Origin: Alphaproteobacteria bacterium
GTDB taxonomy: Bacteria; Pseudomonadota; Alphaproteobacteria; UBA8366; Aestuariispiraceae
Length of the DNA stretch: 64,000 nt
Direction of reading: 5' to 3'
Assembly (NCBI GenBank): GCA_033344895.1
Contig: JAWPMN010000001.1
Coordinates: 558,001-622,000, forward strand
Below the pieces are notes generated by a model. The model had not been told where the DNA came from and ran no database searches. It worked only from the letters and a program-made list of their open reading frames with translations. Below, in pieces: positions 52,978 through 61,536 of this stretch. The first letter of the stretch is position 1, and every line of letters starts with the position of its first letter. The position numbers and the translations under genes were made by a program.

Positions 52978-53883
52978 ATGATCAAACCTTCCTTTACCGG
53001 CAGCCTCGGCGATACCGATATCCGGCTCCTGCGCGTTTTTGCGACGGTCGTCGAATGCGGCGGATTTACCCCGGCGGAGGCTGAACTGGACATCGCCCGC
53101 TCCACCATTTCGACCCATATCGCGAACCTGGAGACCCGACTGGGACTGCGCCTGTGCGAACGGGGGCGCGGTGGTTTCGCCCTGACGGAGGAAGGGCGCC
53201 TCGTCTATCAGGAGGCGCAGCGCCTGATGGGGGCGGTGGCTGCGTTCGAGGCCCGTGTATCCGGCGCCGGAAACCGGTTGGTCGGCGACCTGCATGTTGC
53301 GGTGATCGACGGCATCTTGACCCTGCCCGACGTCCCGATTGCCGAAACGCTGGCCCGGTTCCGCGATGCCGCGCCGGATGTCCATGTCACCCTGTCGGTC
53401 ATGAGTTCAGAGGAAATGGAACGCCGTGTTCTAGACGGAACGCTCCACGCCGCCTTCATCGGCCAGCACCGCAAGCGGTCCGGCCTGACCTACCGCGAGA
53501 TTGCGCGGGAGGTGCAGTATATCTACTGCGGACGCGGGCATCCTCTGTTCGTCCGGCCGGACGCGGATATCACCGAACGCGATCTGACCGATCATCCCTA
53601 TGTCGGGCTCAGCCTTCTGGACACGGCGCATTCCACCGACCGCCCCTATCGCACCCGCCCGGCGGCCAGCGCCAGCAATCTGGAGGCAATCCTGATCCTT
53701 CTCCAGACCGGCCGCTATCTCGGCCGCCTGCCGGAACAATACACCCATACTTGGGAGGCCTCCGGCATTCTGCGGCCTCTTCGCAAGGATCTGACCCGCT
53801 ACGAACAGGGCTTTGCGCTGATCACCCGCGACACAAAGCGCCCCTCACCGGTGCTCGCGGCGTTTCTGGACGCAGTAGGCTAG
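52978..53883 (+). CDS. LysR-family transcriptional regulator
   Basis: A 301-aa regulator. The winged helix-turn-helix occupies residues 14-73 (LLRVFATVVECGGFTPAEAELD, then TISTHIANLETRLGLRLCER). The effector domain (about 95-300) has the usual two alpha/beta lobes, with GDLHVAVIDGILTLPD and HAAFIGQHRKRSGL. It is divergent from the desaturase/isomerase operon, separated by 138 bp that contain two near-identical repeats, so it most likely controls that operon and itself. The effector is unknown. Start ATG at 52978 lies directly behind the second repeat, so a bound regulator would block its own expression. Confidence 0.92.
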   Translation: MIKPSFTGSLGDTDIRLLRVFATVVECGGFTPAEAELDIARSTISTHIANLETRLGLRLCERGRGGFALTEEGRLVYQEAQRLMGAVAAFEARVSGAGNRLVGDLHVAVIDGILTLPDVPIAETLARFRDAAPDVHVTLSVMSSEEMERRVLDGTLHAAFIGQHRKRSGLTYREIAREVQYIYCGRGHPLFVRPDADITERDLTDHPYVGLSLLDTAHSTDRPYRTRPAASASNLEAILILLQTGRYLGRLPEQYTHTWEASGILRPLRKDLTRYEQGFALITRDTKRPSPVLAAFLDAVG

Positions 53884-53890
53884 CAGCCTC

Positions 53891-54016
53891 CTACCCGCCG
53901 AGCCACTTGCCGACCACGAGGTCGACCTTGGCCGTATCGTCCAATCCGTCCTCGTCCAGCGACTACCATGTGCAGAACTTGGCGGCATGGTTCAAGGTTT
54001 CGCGGTCGCCGTCGGA
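53891..54016 (-). pseudogene. Possible remnant of a gene's 3' end, behind the hydrolase
   Basis: Directly after the hydrolase stop and in the same frame, the minus strand reads SDGDRETLNHAAKFCTW, a TAG stop, then SLDEDGLDDTAKVDLV and VGKWLGG to a final TAG. Third codon positions are almost all G or C in both parts, as in real genes here, and the hydrophilic-then-hydrophobic pattern looks like a natural C-terminus. No start codon or ribosome site is seen, and I do not recognise the family. It may be a decayed gene fragment broken by a nonsense mutation. Low confidence. Confidence 0.3.
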
Positions 54017-54829
54017 TCACCCATTCAACACCGCCGCGACGATGGCTTCCGGGGCGTCGTCCTGAACCAGATGGCCGGCATTAGGGATGGCGGTCAGGCG
54101 TCCGCCGGCGATCCGGTCGGCCAGCTTCTTGCCCTGGGACAGCGGGATCCAGTCATCCGCCGTTCCCCAAAGCACCTGCACCGCACCCTCCATCGGGCCA
54201 TAGGCGTCCTCGACCTCATCGGTATAGGCCTGTTTCATCTGGGCGATCTGGCGATAGAAGGCGGCCTGCCCGGTCTGACCGGTCCATGGCGCGGAATAGG
54301 CCGTCAGTGCCTCTTCACGCAACGGCTGATAGGCGGCACCGCGAAGATAGGCCCGCAGCATGGCGTCGTGAATATAGGCCGGGCCCCCCGCAAAGGCCGC
54401 CTCGTGATCGCGAACATGCTGTACGAAGGGCGATCCCCAGGGCGAGACGGCTACCGCATCAAAGATCGTCATGCGGCGATACCGCAGCCCGTTCAGGTAA
54501 TACGCCCGAAGCGCCGTCGCACCGCCGAAATCGTGGCACAGCACCTCCGGACGCTCCAGGTTCCAGTGCCGGAAAAGCGCGGCTAGCAGCTCGTTCTGCA
54601 CCGCCAGGGACACATCGCGCCCGGCCGTCATATCCGATTGGCCATAGCCAAGCAGATCAAAGAAATAGACGCGATAGCGCTGCGCCAGATGCGGTGCGAT
54701 CCGCCGCCAGACCTGGGACGAAAACGGCGTCCCGTGGATCAGCACCAGGGGATCGCCCTCCCCCATCTTGCCCCAGGCCACCGGACGGCCGCGAAAGTCG
54801 AAACGTTGATCCAGCGTCAGCATGTCCAA
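54017..54829 (-). CDS. Alpha/beta hydrolase (haloalkane dehalogenase/epoxide hydrolase-like branch)
   Basis: A 270-aa hydrolase. The oxyanion region is LVLIHGTPFSSQVWRRIAP, an FDLLGYGQSD turn follows, the nucleophile elbow is LCHDFGGATALRAY with Asp (not Ser) at the nucleophile place, and the histidine is in AIPNAGHLVQDDAPE. An Asp nucleophile groups it with haloalkane dehalogenases, epoxide hydrolases and related enzymes; the cap domain is about 130-200. The start at 54829 or the Met two codons later is equally possible. Divergent from a CGNR-type regulator gene, with an 87-bp AT-rich gap that carries repeats; this regulator likely controls it. Confidence 0.85.
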   Translation of the reverse strand: MDMLTLDQRFDFRGRPVAWGKMGEGDPLVLIHGTPFSSQVWRRIAPHLAQRYRVYFFDLLGYGQSDMTAGRDVSLAVQNELLAALFRHWNLERPEVLCHDFGGATALRAYYLNGLRYRRMTIFDAVAVSPWGSPFVQHVRDHEAAFAGGPAYIHDAMLRAYLRGAAYQPLREEALTAYSAPWTGQTGQAAFYRQIAQMKQAYTDEVEDAYGPMEGAVQVLWGTADDWIPLSQGKKLADRIAGGRLTAIPNAGHLVQDDAPEAIVAAVLNG

Positions 54830-54860
54830 TTCCCTTATAACCTTTTTTTCTATAATTAAC

Positions 54861-54916
54861 GGTTACTCTCTCAATCGCCATTGTCAACCCACAAAAACCG
54901 TTTATAGGTTACTTTC
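54861..54916. promoter_or_regulatory. Repeats and promoter of the hydrolase/CGNR divergent gap; possible leaderless start
   Basis: GGTTACTCTC (54861-54870) and GGTTACTTTC (54907-54916) differ at one base, 46 bp apart, in the AT-rich gap between the divergent hydrolase and CGNR gene. A rightward promoter can be read as TTGTCA (54881-54886), 16 bp, TATAGG (54903-54908). Transcription would then begin only a few bases before the ATG at 54917, and no ribosome site precedes that ATG, which suggests a leaderless mRNA. Confidence 0.4.
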
Positions 54917-55513
54917 ATGACCTGGAGCGCAGACGACCTCATCGCGGAGCACCGTGGGCTGGATTTCCTGAACACGGTCGAAGACATCGACAAGACCCGC
55001 AGCCGCACGCAAATCCCGGACTGGCCGACCGCCCTGTCGTGGCTGCAGTTCGCTGGCATCCTTTCGGCACCGGAAGTCACGGTCTTCGCCAGGGACGCCG
55101 GCGCAGATCGCGCCTTCGCCGCCCTGATCGATTTCCGGGAGCGGGCCCATCATGTCTTCAGTGCCATTGCCGCCGCACGCGGTACCGGGGACGCGGTGCC
55201 GCCGGCCCTGCCGCGCGATTTCGAGGCCGATATCCGCGACGCCATCGCCTGCGCCCGTCCGGATCCGGCGACGGCACATTATGCGTGGCAGGTCGACCCG
55301 GACCGCGCGGGCGCCGATCTCGCCCGGTATCGCATCGTCCTGATGCTCTGGGACCTGCTTCAGGGGCCGGAGCTTGCGCGGCTCAAGGAATGCGGTCGCT
55401 GTTCCTGGCTGTTTCTCGACAAGGCCCGTGGCGTCGGCCGCCGCTGGTGCCGCATGTCCGCCTGCGGCAACCGCGCCAAGGCGGAACGATACCGCAAGTC
55501 CCATGCGGGATAG
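54917..55513 (+). CDS. ABATE-domain and CGNR zinc-finger regulator
   Basis: A 198-aa protein in the stress-responsive ABATE/CGNR family. The N-terminal ABATE domain begins HRGLDFLNTVEDIDKTRS and covers about residues 10-130. The C-terminal treble-clef-like zinc finger has ligands Cys159, Cys162, Cys178 and Cys183, the last in the signature CGNR (183-186), followed by the conserved basic segment AKAERYRK. Family members are thought to be ligand-sensing DNA-binding regulators. It lies divergent from the alpha/beta hydrolase across a repeat-carrying promoter region and 84 bp upstream of a Tag-like gene on the same strand. Confidence 0.88.
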   Translation: MTWSADDLIAEHRGLDFLNTVEDIDKTRSRTQIPDWPTALSWLQFAGILSAPEVTVFARDAGADRAFAALIDFRERAHHVFSAIAAARGTGDAVPPALPRDFEADIRDAIACARPDPATAHYAWQVDPDRAGADLARYRIVLMLWDLLQGPELARLKECGRCSWLFLDKARGVGRRWCRMSACGNRAKAERYRKSHAG

Positions 55514-55596
55514 GAAATGCCTGGCTCACGAAATTTTGTGCGCCTTTTTTCCGCGCCCACCCCATCTATCCGGGATCGCGCTTCAGGGAGGGGACC

Positions 55597-56265
55597 ATGC
55601 GTAGTTTCGAAGAAATCTTCGCCATCGCGGCCGACCGTCACGGCGGCGCGGCGGCCCTGAATGCGCGCCTGCCGAAGCCATCGGCGGATATCGCCAGGAT
55701 TCCGGACGACCGTATCCTGGCGGAGATGACACGATGCATCTTTCAGGCGGGGTTCCATTGGAAAGTCATCGATCAGAAATGGCCCGGCTTCGAGGCCGCT
55801 TTCCACGGTTTCGCCCCCAACCGCTGCGCCATGATCCATGACGAGGAGATCGAGGCCCTGCTGGCCGATCCGCGCATCGTTCGAAACCCGGCCAAGGTGA
55901 AGAGCGTGCCGGAAAATGCAGGCTTCCTGCTCTCCCTTGCGCAGGAACATGGCAGCGCCGCCCGGGCTCTCGCGGCCTACCCGCCGACAGACTACATCCT
56001 GCTGCTCGACCGGCTGAAAAAGGAAGGCAGCCGCCTCGGCGGTGTCACGGGCCAGCGGGTCCTGCGCAATCTCGGCCTGCCGGCCTTCATCCTGTCAAAC
56101 GATGTCGTCGCACGCCTGACCGCCGAAGGCGTGATCGACGGTGCGGCCACGTCCAAGAAGGCACTGTCAGCCATTCAGGCCGCCTTCGATCAATGGGCGG
56201 CCGAAAGCGGCCGATCCCTGTCGGAGATCAGCGCGATCCTGGCGATGAGCATCGACTCCCGCTAG
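55597..56265 (+). CDS. DNA-3-methyladenine glycosylase I-family protein (Tag-like)
   Basis: A 222-aa protein of the helix-hairpin-helix adenine glycosylase family, which removes alkylated bases from DNA. Recognisable segments are DRILAEMTRCIFQAGFHWKVID, FAPNRCAMIHDEEIEALLAD, and VTGQRVLRNLGLPAFILSNDVVARL. The residues that hold a zinc snap in canonical Tag (N-terminal Cys and C-terminal His/Cys) are not obvious, so it belongs to a divergent branch and the activity is less certain. The start at 55597 has GGGAGGGG upstream; earlier in-frame starts lie inside the previous gene and are rejected. Same strand as the CGNR gene. Confidence 0.8.
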   Translation: MRSFEEIFAIAADRHGGAAALNARLPKPSADIARIPDDRILAEMTRCIFQAGFHWKVIDQKWPGFEAAFHGFAPNRCAMIHDEEIEALLADPRIVRNPAKVKSVPENAGFLLSLAQEHGSAARALAAYPPTDYILLLDRLKKEGSRLGGVTGQRVLRNLGLPAFILSNDVVARLTAEGVIDGAATSKKALSAIQAAFDQWAAESGRSLSEISAILAMSIDSR

Positions 56266-56312
56266 GGTCTCCGCGCATTCCAGAATCCCATTGAAGCGGA
56301 AAGCCGTCCCAC

Positions 56313-56882
56313 ATGCCCCCGGACCTCTCCCCTCGGAAGCGCCGCATCGCGCGCATCATCTGCGGCTATCCGGTCGCGCTGGCACTGATCGCAACGGCGG
56401 TGAATCTGTTTGCAATCGGTATTGCCCCAGCCAGACCGTCCCTGCCGGACAGCACGACACTGATCGCGCTCGCCATCGCCGCCGCGCTGCTGCTGGTGAA
56501 CCACGCCTGGCTGATGACCGCGACGGAACTGACCCGCCTGCGCCACGGCATCGCCACAACGCCGGAGGAACTGGGCGAAGATGCTGTCCTGGCACGCGAC
56601 GCCGACCCGACGGCGCGGGACGCATTGGAGCGCCGGTTGAACGCGCACCGCAATCTGACCGAAAACACCGTCTATTTCGCGCTGCTGGCCCCGCTCTTCG
56701 CGCTGGTCTCGCCCCCGGCGCTGGCGGCGTATCTCTGGATCACCGGTTTCGCCGCAGCGCGCCTTGGCCATAGCGCGGCCTATCTGACCCGGCAGACCGG
56801 CCTGCGTGGATTGTTCATGAGCCTCAGCCTGACCGCTCTGTTCGGGATGGCGAGCTATCTCCTCCTCGCCCTGACCGCCTAG
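56313..56882 (+). CDS. MAPEG-family membrane protein
   Basis: A 189-aa four-helix membrane protein. Helices lie around 15-37, 47-72, 112-142 and 160-188. The family motif is ERRLNAHRNLTENTVYFALL at about 108-127, with Arg/Asn/Glu residues that bind glutathione or a similar thiol in eukaryotic and bacterial homologues. An insert between helices 2 and 3 is rich in charged residues. Members act in lipid peroxide or drug detoxification, often with broad or unknown substrates in bacteria. It is convergent with the PAS protein gene, 12 bp apart. Confidence 0.8.
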   Translation: MPPDLSPRKRRIARIICGYPVALALIATAVNLFAIGIAPARPSLPDSTTLIALAIAAALLLVNHAWLMTATELTRLRHGIATTPEELGEDAVLARDADPTARDALERRLNAHRNLTENTVYFALLAPLFALVSPPALAAYLWITGFAAARLGHSAAYLTRQTGLRGLFMSLSLTALFGMASYLLLALTA

Positions 56883-56894
56883 TGCGCCGGCATC

Positions 56895-57458
56895 TCAAGC
56901 GGCCGGCGCGGCTGGAACCGCGGGTTCGGCACCGCCGACCATTTCGGTCATGACGGGCGGGATGGCGGCTCGATCCTCCAGCACCGCGCCCCAGAACCTG
57001 CGGTTGATGGCAGAAACCGCCAGCAGCCCGTCGACGCGGTCCTCGCGTTGTCCCAGGGGCAGGACGAGGCGCTGGTAACACCTTGTGTCGCCATCCGATT
57101 CCGCCCGCACCTCGCGCAGCACTGGCACGGCGCAGTGTGCGACCTCGGAATAGTCGCGGAAAACCAGATCCGCGTAGTCCGACGGTTCCAGATCCAGGAT
57201 GCGGTAATGGGTGTAATCCCGGCCGACGGCGAGGGTCAGACCGGATCCGAACATCCGGAAGGACATGTCGCCAAGCCGCTCCGGCACGTCGATCTGTACG
57301 CAATGCGGCGTCGCCGGCAGCCGTCCGCCCGCCAGGACCGCCTCACCCGAGGGCATTGCCGATGCCCCGCGCACCGCGTTCCAGTGATCCAGAACCACCT
57401 TCATGGGGCCGGACGCAAGACTTCCGATATCGGCAATCCGGCTTGAATACCTGTTCAC
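56895..57458 (-). CDS. PAS-domain protein (PAS_5-type, alphaproteobacterial)
   Basis: A 187-aa cytoplasmic protein made of one domain of the type common in alphaproteobacteria (PF07310-like). Segments such as VLDHWNAVRGASAMPS, MSFRMFGSGLTLAVGRDYTHYRILDLEP and RCYQRLVLPLGQ match that pattern, which is often part of small sensors for flagellar or stress output. The C-terminus ends in an Ala/Pro tail. The start is GTG at 57458, with GGAGG seven bases upstream; a longer frame reaching 57506 has no site. No histidine kinase or DNA-binding domain is attached, so its output is unknown. Confidence 0.75.
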   Translation of the reverse strand: MNRYSSRIADIGSLASGPMKVVLDHWNAVRGASAMPSGEAVLAGGRLPATPHCVQIDVPERLGDMSFRMFGSGLTLAVGRDYTHYRILDLEPSDYADLVFRDYSEVAHCAVPVLREVRAESDGDTRCYQRLVLPLGQREDRVDGLLAVSAINRRFWGAVLEDRAAIPPVMTEMVGGAEPAVPAAPAA

Positions 57459-57575
57459 GGGCCGCCTCCCAATCCGTTCATTCCCCGCGTCACCACACTG
57501 TCGCACAGGGCAGGATGGGCCCGACCGATTAACAAATCCTTAGGGCCCGCGGCGGGGCACAGGTAGTGTGGCGGC

Positions 57576-58571
57576 ATGCAGAATTTCGTCCTTCATGCAC
57601 TCGTCATCCTGATCGCCCTTGTCGCCGGCACGCCCCTCGCCGCGCAACAGCCGCCGGCCCTGTCCTATCCGGCGGATTGCGCCATCGGCCAAGGCTGCTG
57701 GATTCTGAGCCATGTCGACCTCGATTCGGGCCCGGACTATCGGGACCATAGCTGCGGACCGCGGACCTATGCCGGGCATGAGGGAACTGATATCGCATTG
57801 CTCGACCCTGCGGCCATGGCATCGAACGTGCCCGTCCGCGCCGCCGCCGACGGGACGGTCCTTGGAACCCGCGACGGAGAACCGGACAACCGCATGGATC
57901 GGGAAACGGACTTCACGAAGGGACGGGAATGCGGCAACGGCGTGCGCATCGACCATGGCGGCGGCTGGACCACGCAATACTGCCACCTGAAGAGGGGCAG
58001 CATCGCCGTCCGCGCGGGCCAGCGCGTCACGGCGGGCACAATGCTGGGCGCCATCGGCAGTTCCGGCGCCAGCGAGACACCGCATCTGCATTTCCAGCTC
58101 GAAAAGGACGGCACGGTCCTGGACCCGTTCCTCGGCCGCAGCCCCGACAATCCCGCCGCCTGCCGGGTCGGTGCGCCGCTCTGGACCGACACCGCGCTCG
58201 CCGCCTTCGGGGAGTACGCGCCCAGCTTCATCCGCCATGCCGGTTTCGCCCCGGGCCCGCTGAAGGTCCGCGACGCCCAGGCCAATCCGGCGCCGGAAAC
58301 CCTGCCGCGCGACGCGCCGGCCCTGGTCTTCTACGCCACCATCTACGGCGTCCCCGCCGGCTCCGTCCTCGCCCTGCGGATCGAGGGCCCGGACGGCGCG
58401 GTCCTCGTCGAGGACACTTTCCCCATGCCGGAAACCAAGGCCCGTCAGTTCAACTTCATCGGCCGAAAGACCCCACCAGGCGGCTGGCCGGCGGGACGGT
58501 ATACGGGAAGAGTGACGCTGACCGGGCCCGAGCGGACGGTCACCCGGATTGCGGTCGTGACAGTGCCGTAG
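57576..58571 (+). CDS. Secreted M23-family metallopeptidase (LytM/LysM-type endopeptidase)
   Basis: A 331-aa exported protein. The signal peptide (about 1-22, VLHALVILIALVAGTPLAAQ) is followed by a Cys-containing segment and an M23 peptidase domain at about 45-195. Zinc and catalytic residues are in AGHEGTDIALLD (H-x3-D) and ETPHLHFQLEKDG (H-x-H). These enzymes cut peptide cross-links in the cell wall. The C-terminal 120 residues form a beta-rich domain (LALRIEGPDGAVLVEDTF), possibly for substrate positioning. The gene faces the AT-richer gap at 58572-59215 and has no operon partner. Confidence 0.9.
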   Translation: MQNFVLHALVILIALVAGTPLAAQQPPALSYPADCAIGQGCWILSHVDLDSGPDYRDHSCGPRTYAGHEGTDIALLDPAAMASNVPVRAAADGTVLGTRDGEPDNRMDRETDFTKGRECGNGVRIDHGGGWTTQYCHLKRGSIAVRAGQRVTAGTMLGAIGSSGASETPHLHFQLEKDGTVLDPFLGRSPDNPAACRVGAPLWTDTALAAFGEYAPSFIRHAGFAPGPLKVRDAQANPAPETLPRDAPALVFYATIYGVPAGSVLALRIEGPDGAVLVEDTFPMPETKARQFNFIGRKTPPGGWPAGRYTGRVTLTGPERTVTRIAVVTVP

Positions 58572-58867
58572 CCCCCTCACCTTGGTTCTCCTCCCGTCTG
58601 AACCGTTCATCGAACACCCATACTTCACGTTGCAAAAAAAGAACAAAACATGAACATTATAGATACGAGTCTTCGCCGCAACTATCGACCTTTAAACCGC
58701 AAAGTCATGCGGTATAGAAGCGTTGCGTATCCGGCTAGTCGAAATGCTCGATCTTGGTGTAGCTAAAATCGCGGAACCGAAGCTTGATCTTTCGCATCCG
58801 AAGTCTTGTCTTCGTTTTCTTCGGTACCAGCAGTTTTAGCACACACCGGATCAGGCATAGTGCCCAG

Positions 58868-58890
58868 CCGAGAATGGTTTCCATTCTCGG
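58868..58890. repeat. Perfect 10-bp hairpin
   Basis: CCGAGAATGG (58868-58877) and CCATTCTCGG (58881-58890) pair perfectly around a 3-nt loop. No T-tract follows on either strand apart from a short TTAA on the plus strand. It may be part of a structured RNA or a protein-binding palindrome; there is no gene to assign it to. Confidence 0.5.
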
Positions 58891-58964
58891 TTAATCCCAG
58901 TTCTTTTGGGGAACGGCGTGCAATCCACCCGATTGCTGAAAAGGCCAACTTTGTCCTCGACAAG

Positions 58965-58995
58965 AAAAAGCCCGCCTAGGAAGGACCAAGCGGGC
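58965..58995 (-). terminator. Leftward intrinsic terminator downstream of the mutase gene
   Basis: On the minus strand a GCCCGC/GCGGGC stem (complement of 58990-58995 and 58970-58975, 14-nt loop) is followed by TTTTTCTTG. It lies about 220 bp after the methylmalonyl-CoA mutase stop, so that transcript would carry a long structured 3' region, or a short RNA could end here. Confidence 0.6.
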
Positions 58996-59016
58996 GGACA
59001 AATCCAACCTCAATTA

Positions 59017-59058
59017 TCTAATTCTTACATGACATCTGTCGAAAAGGCAAGAATTAGA
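59017..59058. repeat. 10-bp inverted repeat in the mutase 3' region
   Basis: TCTAATTCTT (59017-59026) and AAGAATTAGA (59049-59058) are perfect inverted copies with a 22-bp spacer. On the minus strand this would form an AU-rich stem just before the terminator at 58965-58995. Confidence 0.5.
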
Positions 59059-59215
59059 AACTCCAGTTAAAGTAACAGTCGTTACCCTTGCACAAGAGCG
59101 CCAACCGCACTTTCCGGATTGTGACTATCGTAACCTAATTTTTTCCGACCACAAGCCCCAAACAGTCTTTTCAATAGATTACCCTCTCCTTCGGGGAGAA
59201 GGGTTGGGTGAGGGC

Positions 59216-61378
59216 CTACTCCGCCGCCTGTGCCGCTACCGCTTTTTCGATGAGTTGCAGGATTTCCCCCGCCGCTGCCGGGATGTTGGTACCGGGGCCG
59301 TAGATGGCCGACGCGCCGGCTTTCAGGAGGAAATCGTAGTCCTGGGGCGGGATGACGCCGCCGCAGACGACGAGGATGTCACCGGCGTCCTGGGCCTTCA
59401 GGGCATCGATCAGTTGCGGGACCAGGGTCTTGTGGCCGGCGGCCTGGCTGGAGACGCCGATGACATGGACGTCGGCCTCGATGGCCTGGTTGGCGGCCTC
59501 TTCCGGGGTCTGGAACAGCGGGCCGATATCGACGTCGAAGCCAATATCCGCGAAGGCGGTGGCGATGACCTTGGCGCCACGGTCGTGGCCGTCCTGGCCC
59601 ATCTTGACCACCAGCATGCGCGGCCGGCGGCCCTGGCGTTCGACGAAGCCTTCGATGTCTTTCTGAATCTGCATGAAGCCTGCATCCCCTTCATAGGCGG
59701 AGCCGTAGACGCCGGTGATGGAGCGGATCACCGCGCGGTGCCGGGTGAAGGCCTTTTCCATGGCGTCGGAGATTTCACCGACCGTGGCGCGGGCGCGGGT
59801 CGCCTTGACCGACAGGTCGAGGAGGTTGCCCTCGCCGCTTTCCGCCGCCTGGGTGATCGCCTCCAGCGCGGCGCGGCAGGCGGCCTCGTCGCGGGTTTCG
59901 CGGATCTTCTTCAGACGCGCGACCTGGCCGTCGCGGACCTTGGAATTGTCGATGTCCAGAACGTCGATCTCGTCCTTTTCCGCCGGGCGGTACTTGTTGA
60001 CGCCGACGATGGTTTCCTCGCCCCGGTCGATGCGGGCCTGACGGGCGGCGGCGCTTTCCTCGATCTTCATCTTCGGCCAGCCGGTGTCGACGGCCTTGGT
60101 CATGCCGCCCATCGCCTCGACCTCGTCGATCAGCTTGCGCGCCTCGGCGATCATTTCGCCGGTCAGGCTTTCGACATAGTAGGAGCCGGCCAGCGGATCG
60201 ACGGTCTTCGTGATATGCGTTTCCTCCTGCAGGATCAGCTGCGTGTTGCGGGCGATCCGGGCGGAGAAATCGGTCGGCAGGCCGATCGCCTCGTCAAAGG
60301 CGTTGGTATGCAGCGACTGCGTTCCGCCCAGCGCAGCGGCCAATGCCTCGACGGCGGTGCGCACGACGTTGTTGTAGGGATCCTGCTCCGTCAGGGACCA
60401 GCCCGAGGTCTGGCAGTGGGTTCGCAGCATCAGCGAGCGCGGATCCTTCGGCTGGAAATGCTTCTGCATCAGATCGGCCCACAGGAAGCGCGCGGCGCGC
60501 AGCTTCGCGACCTCCATGAAGAAGTTCATGCCGATGCAGAAGAAGAAGCTGAGACGCGGGGCGAACTTGTCGACATCCAGCCCCTTGGCCTGGGCGGCGC
60601 GGACATATTCCAGCCCGTCGGCCAGCGTGAAGGCCAGTTCCTGGGTCAGGGTCGCTCCGGCCTCCTGCATGTGATAGCCGGAAATCGAGATCGAATTGAA
60701 CCGCGGCATGTGTTCGGCGGTGTATTCGATGATGTCGGCGACGATGCGCATCGACGGGTCCGGCGGGTAGATATAGGTGTTTCGGACCATGAATTCCTTG
60801 AGGATGTCGTTCTGGATCGTCCCGGACAGTTTTTCCGGCCCGACGCCCTGCTCCTCGGCGGCGACGATATAGCCTGCCAGTACCGGCAGGACCGCGCCGT
60901 TCATGGTCATGGAAACCGACATCTCGTCCAGCGGGATCTCGTCGAACAGGATCTTCATGTCCTCGACGCTGTCGATCGCCACGCCGGCCTTGCCGACATC
61001 GCCAACGACGCGGGGATGGTCGCTGTCATAGCCGCGGTGGGTCGCCAGATCGAAGGCGACGGACAGGCCCTTCTGACCGGCGGCGAGATTGCGCTTGTAG
61101 AAGGCGTTGGAGTCTTCGGCAGTTGAGAAGCCGGCATACTGGCGCACGGTCCAGGGACGCCCGACATACATCGACGCCTTCGGTCCGCGGGTGAAGGGGG
61201 CGAATCCGGGCAGCGAGCCGGTATGCTCCAGCCCGTCGAGGTCGGCCTCGGTATAGACCGGCTTGATGCCGATGCCTTCGGGCGATTGCCAGGTCATGTC
61301 GGCGGCGGTCTTGCCCTTGGATTCCTTCTCCAACAGGGCTTCCCAATCCGCCAGCGTCTTCTTGCCGAACTCGGCCAT
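59216..61378 (-). CDS. scpA: Methylmalonyl-CoA mutase (single-chain, B12-dependent)
   Basis: A 720-aa enzyme interconverting (R)-methylmalonyl-CoA and succinyl-CoA, feeding propionyl-CoA from lipids, amino acids or cholesterol-like compounds into the TCA cycle. The N-terminal TIM barrel (about 80-540) begins [30 protein letters not shown] and has [18 protein letters not shown]. The C-terminal cobalamin domain carries [12 protein letters not shown] (D-x-H-x2-G, His ligating the cobalt) and [13 protein letters not shown]. The start at 61378 (MAEFGKKTL) follows AGGGAG by nine bases; a longer frame to 61420 is less likely. No small subunit is needed for this form. The gene's downstream region is unusual (see 58572-59215). 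Confidence 0.96.
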   Translation of the reverse strand: MAEFGKKTLADWEALLEKESKGKTAADMTWQSPEGIGIKPVYTEADLDGLEHTGSLPGFAPFTRGPKASMYVGRPWTVRQYAGFSTAEDSNAFYKRNLAAGQKGLSVAFDLATHRGYDSDHPRVVGDVGKAGVAIDSVEDMKILFDEIPLDEMSVSMTMNGAVLPVLAGYIVAAEEQGVGPEKLSGTIQNDILKEFMVRNTYIYPPDPSMRIVADIIEYTAEHMPRFNSISISGYHMQEAGATLTQELAFTLADGLEYVRAAQAKGLDVDKFAPRLSFFFCIGMNFFMEVAKLRAARFLWADLMQKHFQPKDPRSLMLRTHCQTSGWSLTEQDPYNNVVRTAVEALAAALGGTQSLHTNAFDEAIGLPTDFSARIARNTQLILQEETHITKTVDPLAGSYYVESLTGEMIAEARKLIDEVEAMGGMTKAVDTGWPKMKIEESAAARQARIDRGEETIVGVNKYRPAEKDEIDVLDIDNSKVRDGQVARLKKIRETRDEAACRAALEAITQAAESGEGNLLDLSVKATRARATVGEISDAMEKAFTRHRAVIRSITGVYGSAYEGDAGFMQIQKDIEGFVERQGRRPRMLVVKMGQDGHDRGAKVIATAFADIGFDVDIGPLFQTPEEAANQAIEADVHVIGVSSQAAGHKTLVPQLIDALKAQDAGDILVVCGGVIPPQDYDFLLKAGASAIYGPGTNIPAAAGEILQLIEKAVAAQAAE

Positions 61379-61536
61379 CACGTTCCACTCCCTTATCTTT
61401 ATCCGCCCACAATACCGCACTGCACAACGATGAGTCCAACGGTTCCATCGACGCGGGCCGGACGGCGCAGACCAGTTGCCTATCCCGGACGGAACCGATA
61501 AGCACGCTGGGTTTCAACGCGACGGGTACCGGTACA

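Larger units (their letters stand above)
58572..59215. other. 640-bp AT-richer intergenic region with several hairpins
   Basis: No clear protein gene. A 66-aa minus-strand frame (58763-58963) has no clear ribosome site and unusual composition, so it is not called. Base use is clearly less GC-rich than the rest of the window. It contains a perfect 10-bp hairpin, a leftward intrinsic terminator, a 10-bp inverted repeat and a REP-like hairpin (listed separately or in this note: REP-like CCC-TCTCC/GGAGA-GGG at 59182-59203, right after the mutase stop). A 30-codon minus-strand frame (59082-59174) starting TTG reads KRLFGACGRKKLGYDS after an AAGGAG; this is a weak candidate. Confidence 0.5.

Noticed and set aside
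58763-58963. A 66-aa minus-strand frame in the hairpin-rich gap
   Set aside because: It contains the perfect hairpin, lacks a ribosome site and has a composition unlike the genes of the window; not enough to call a gene.
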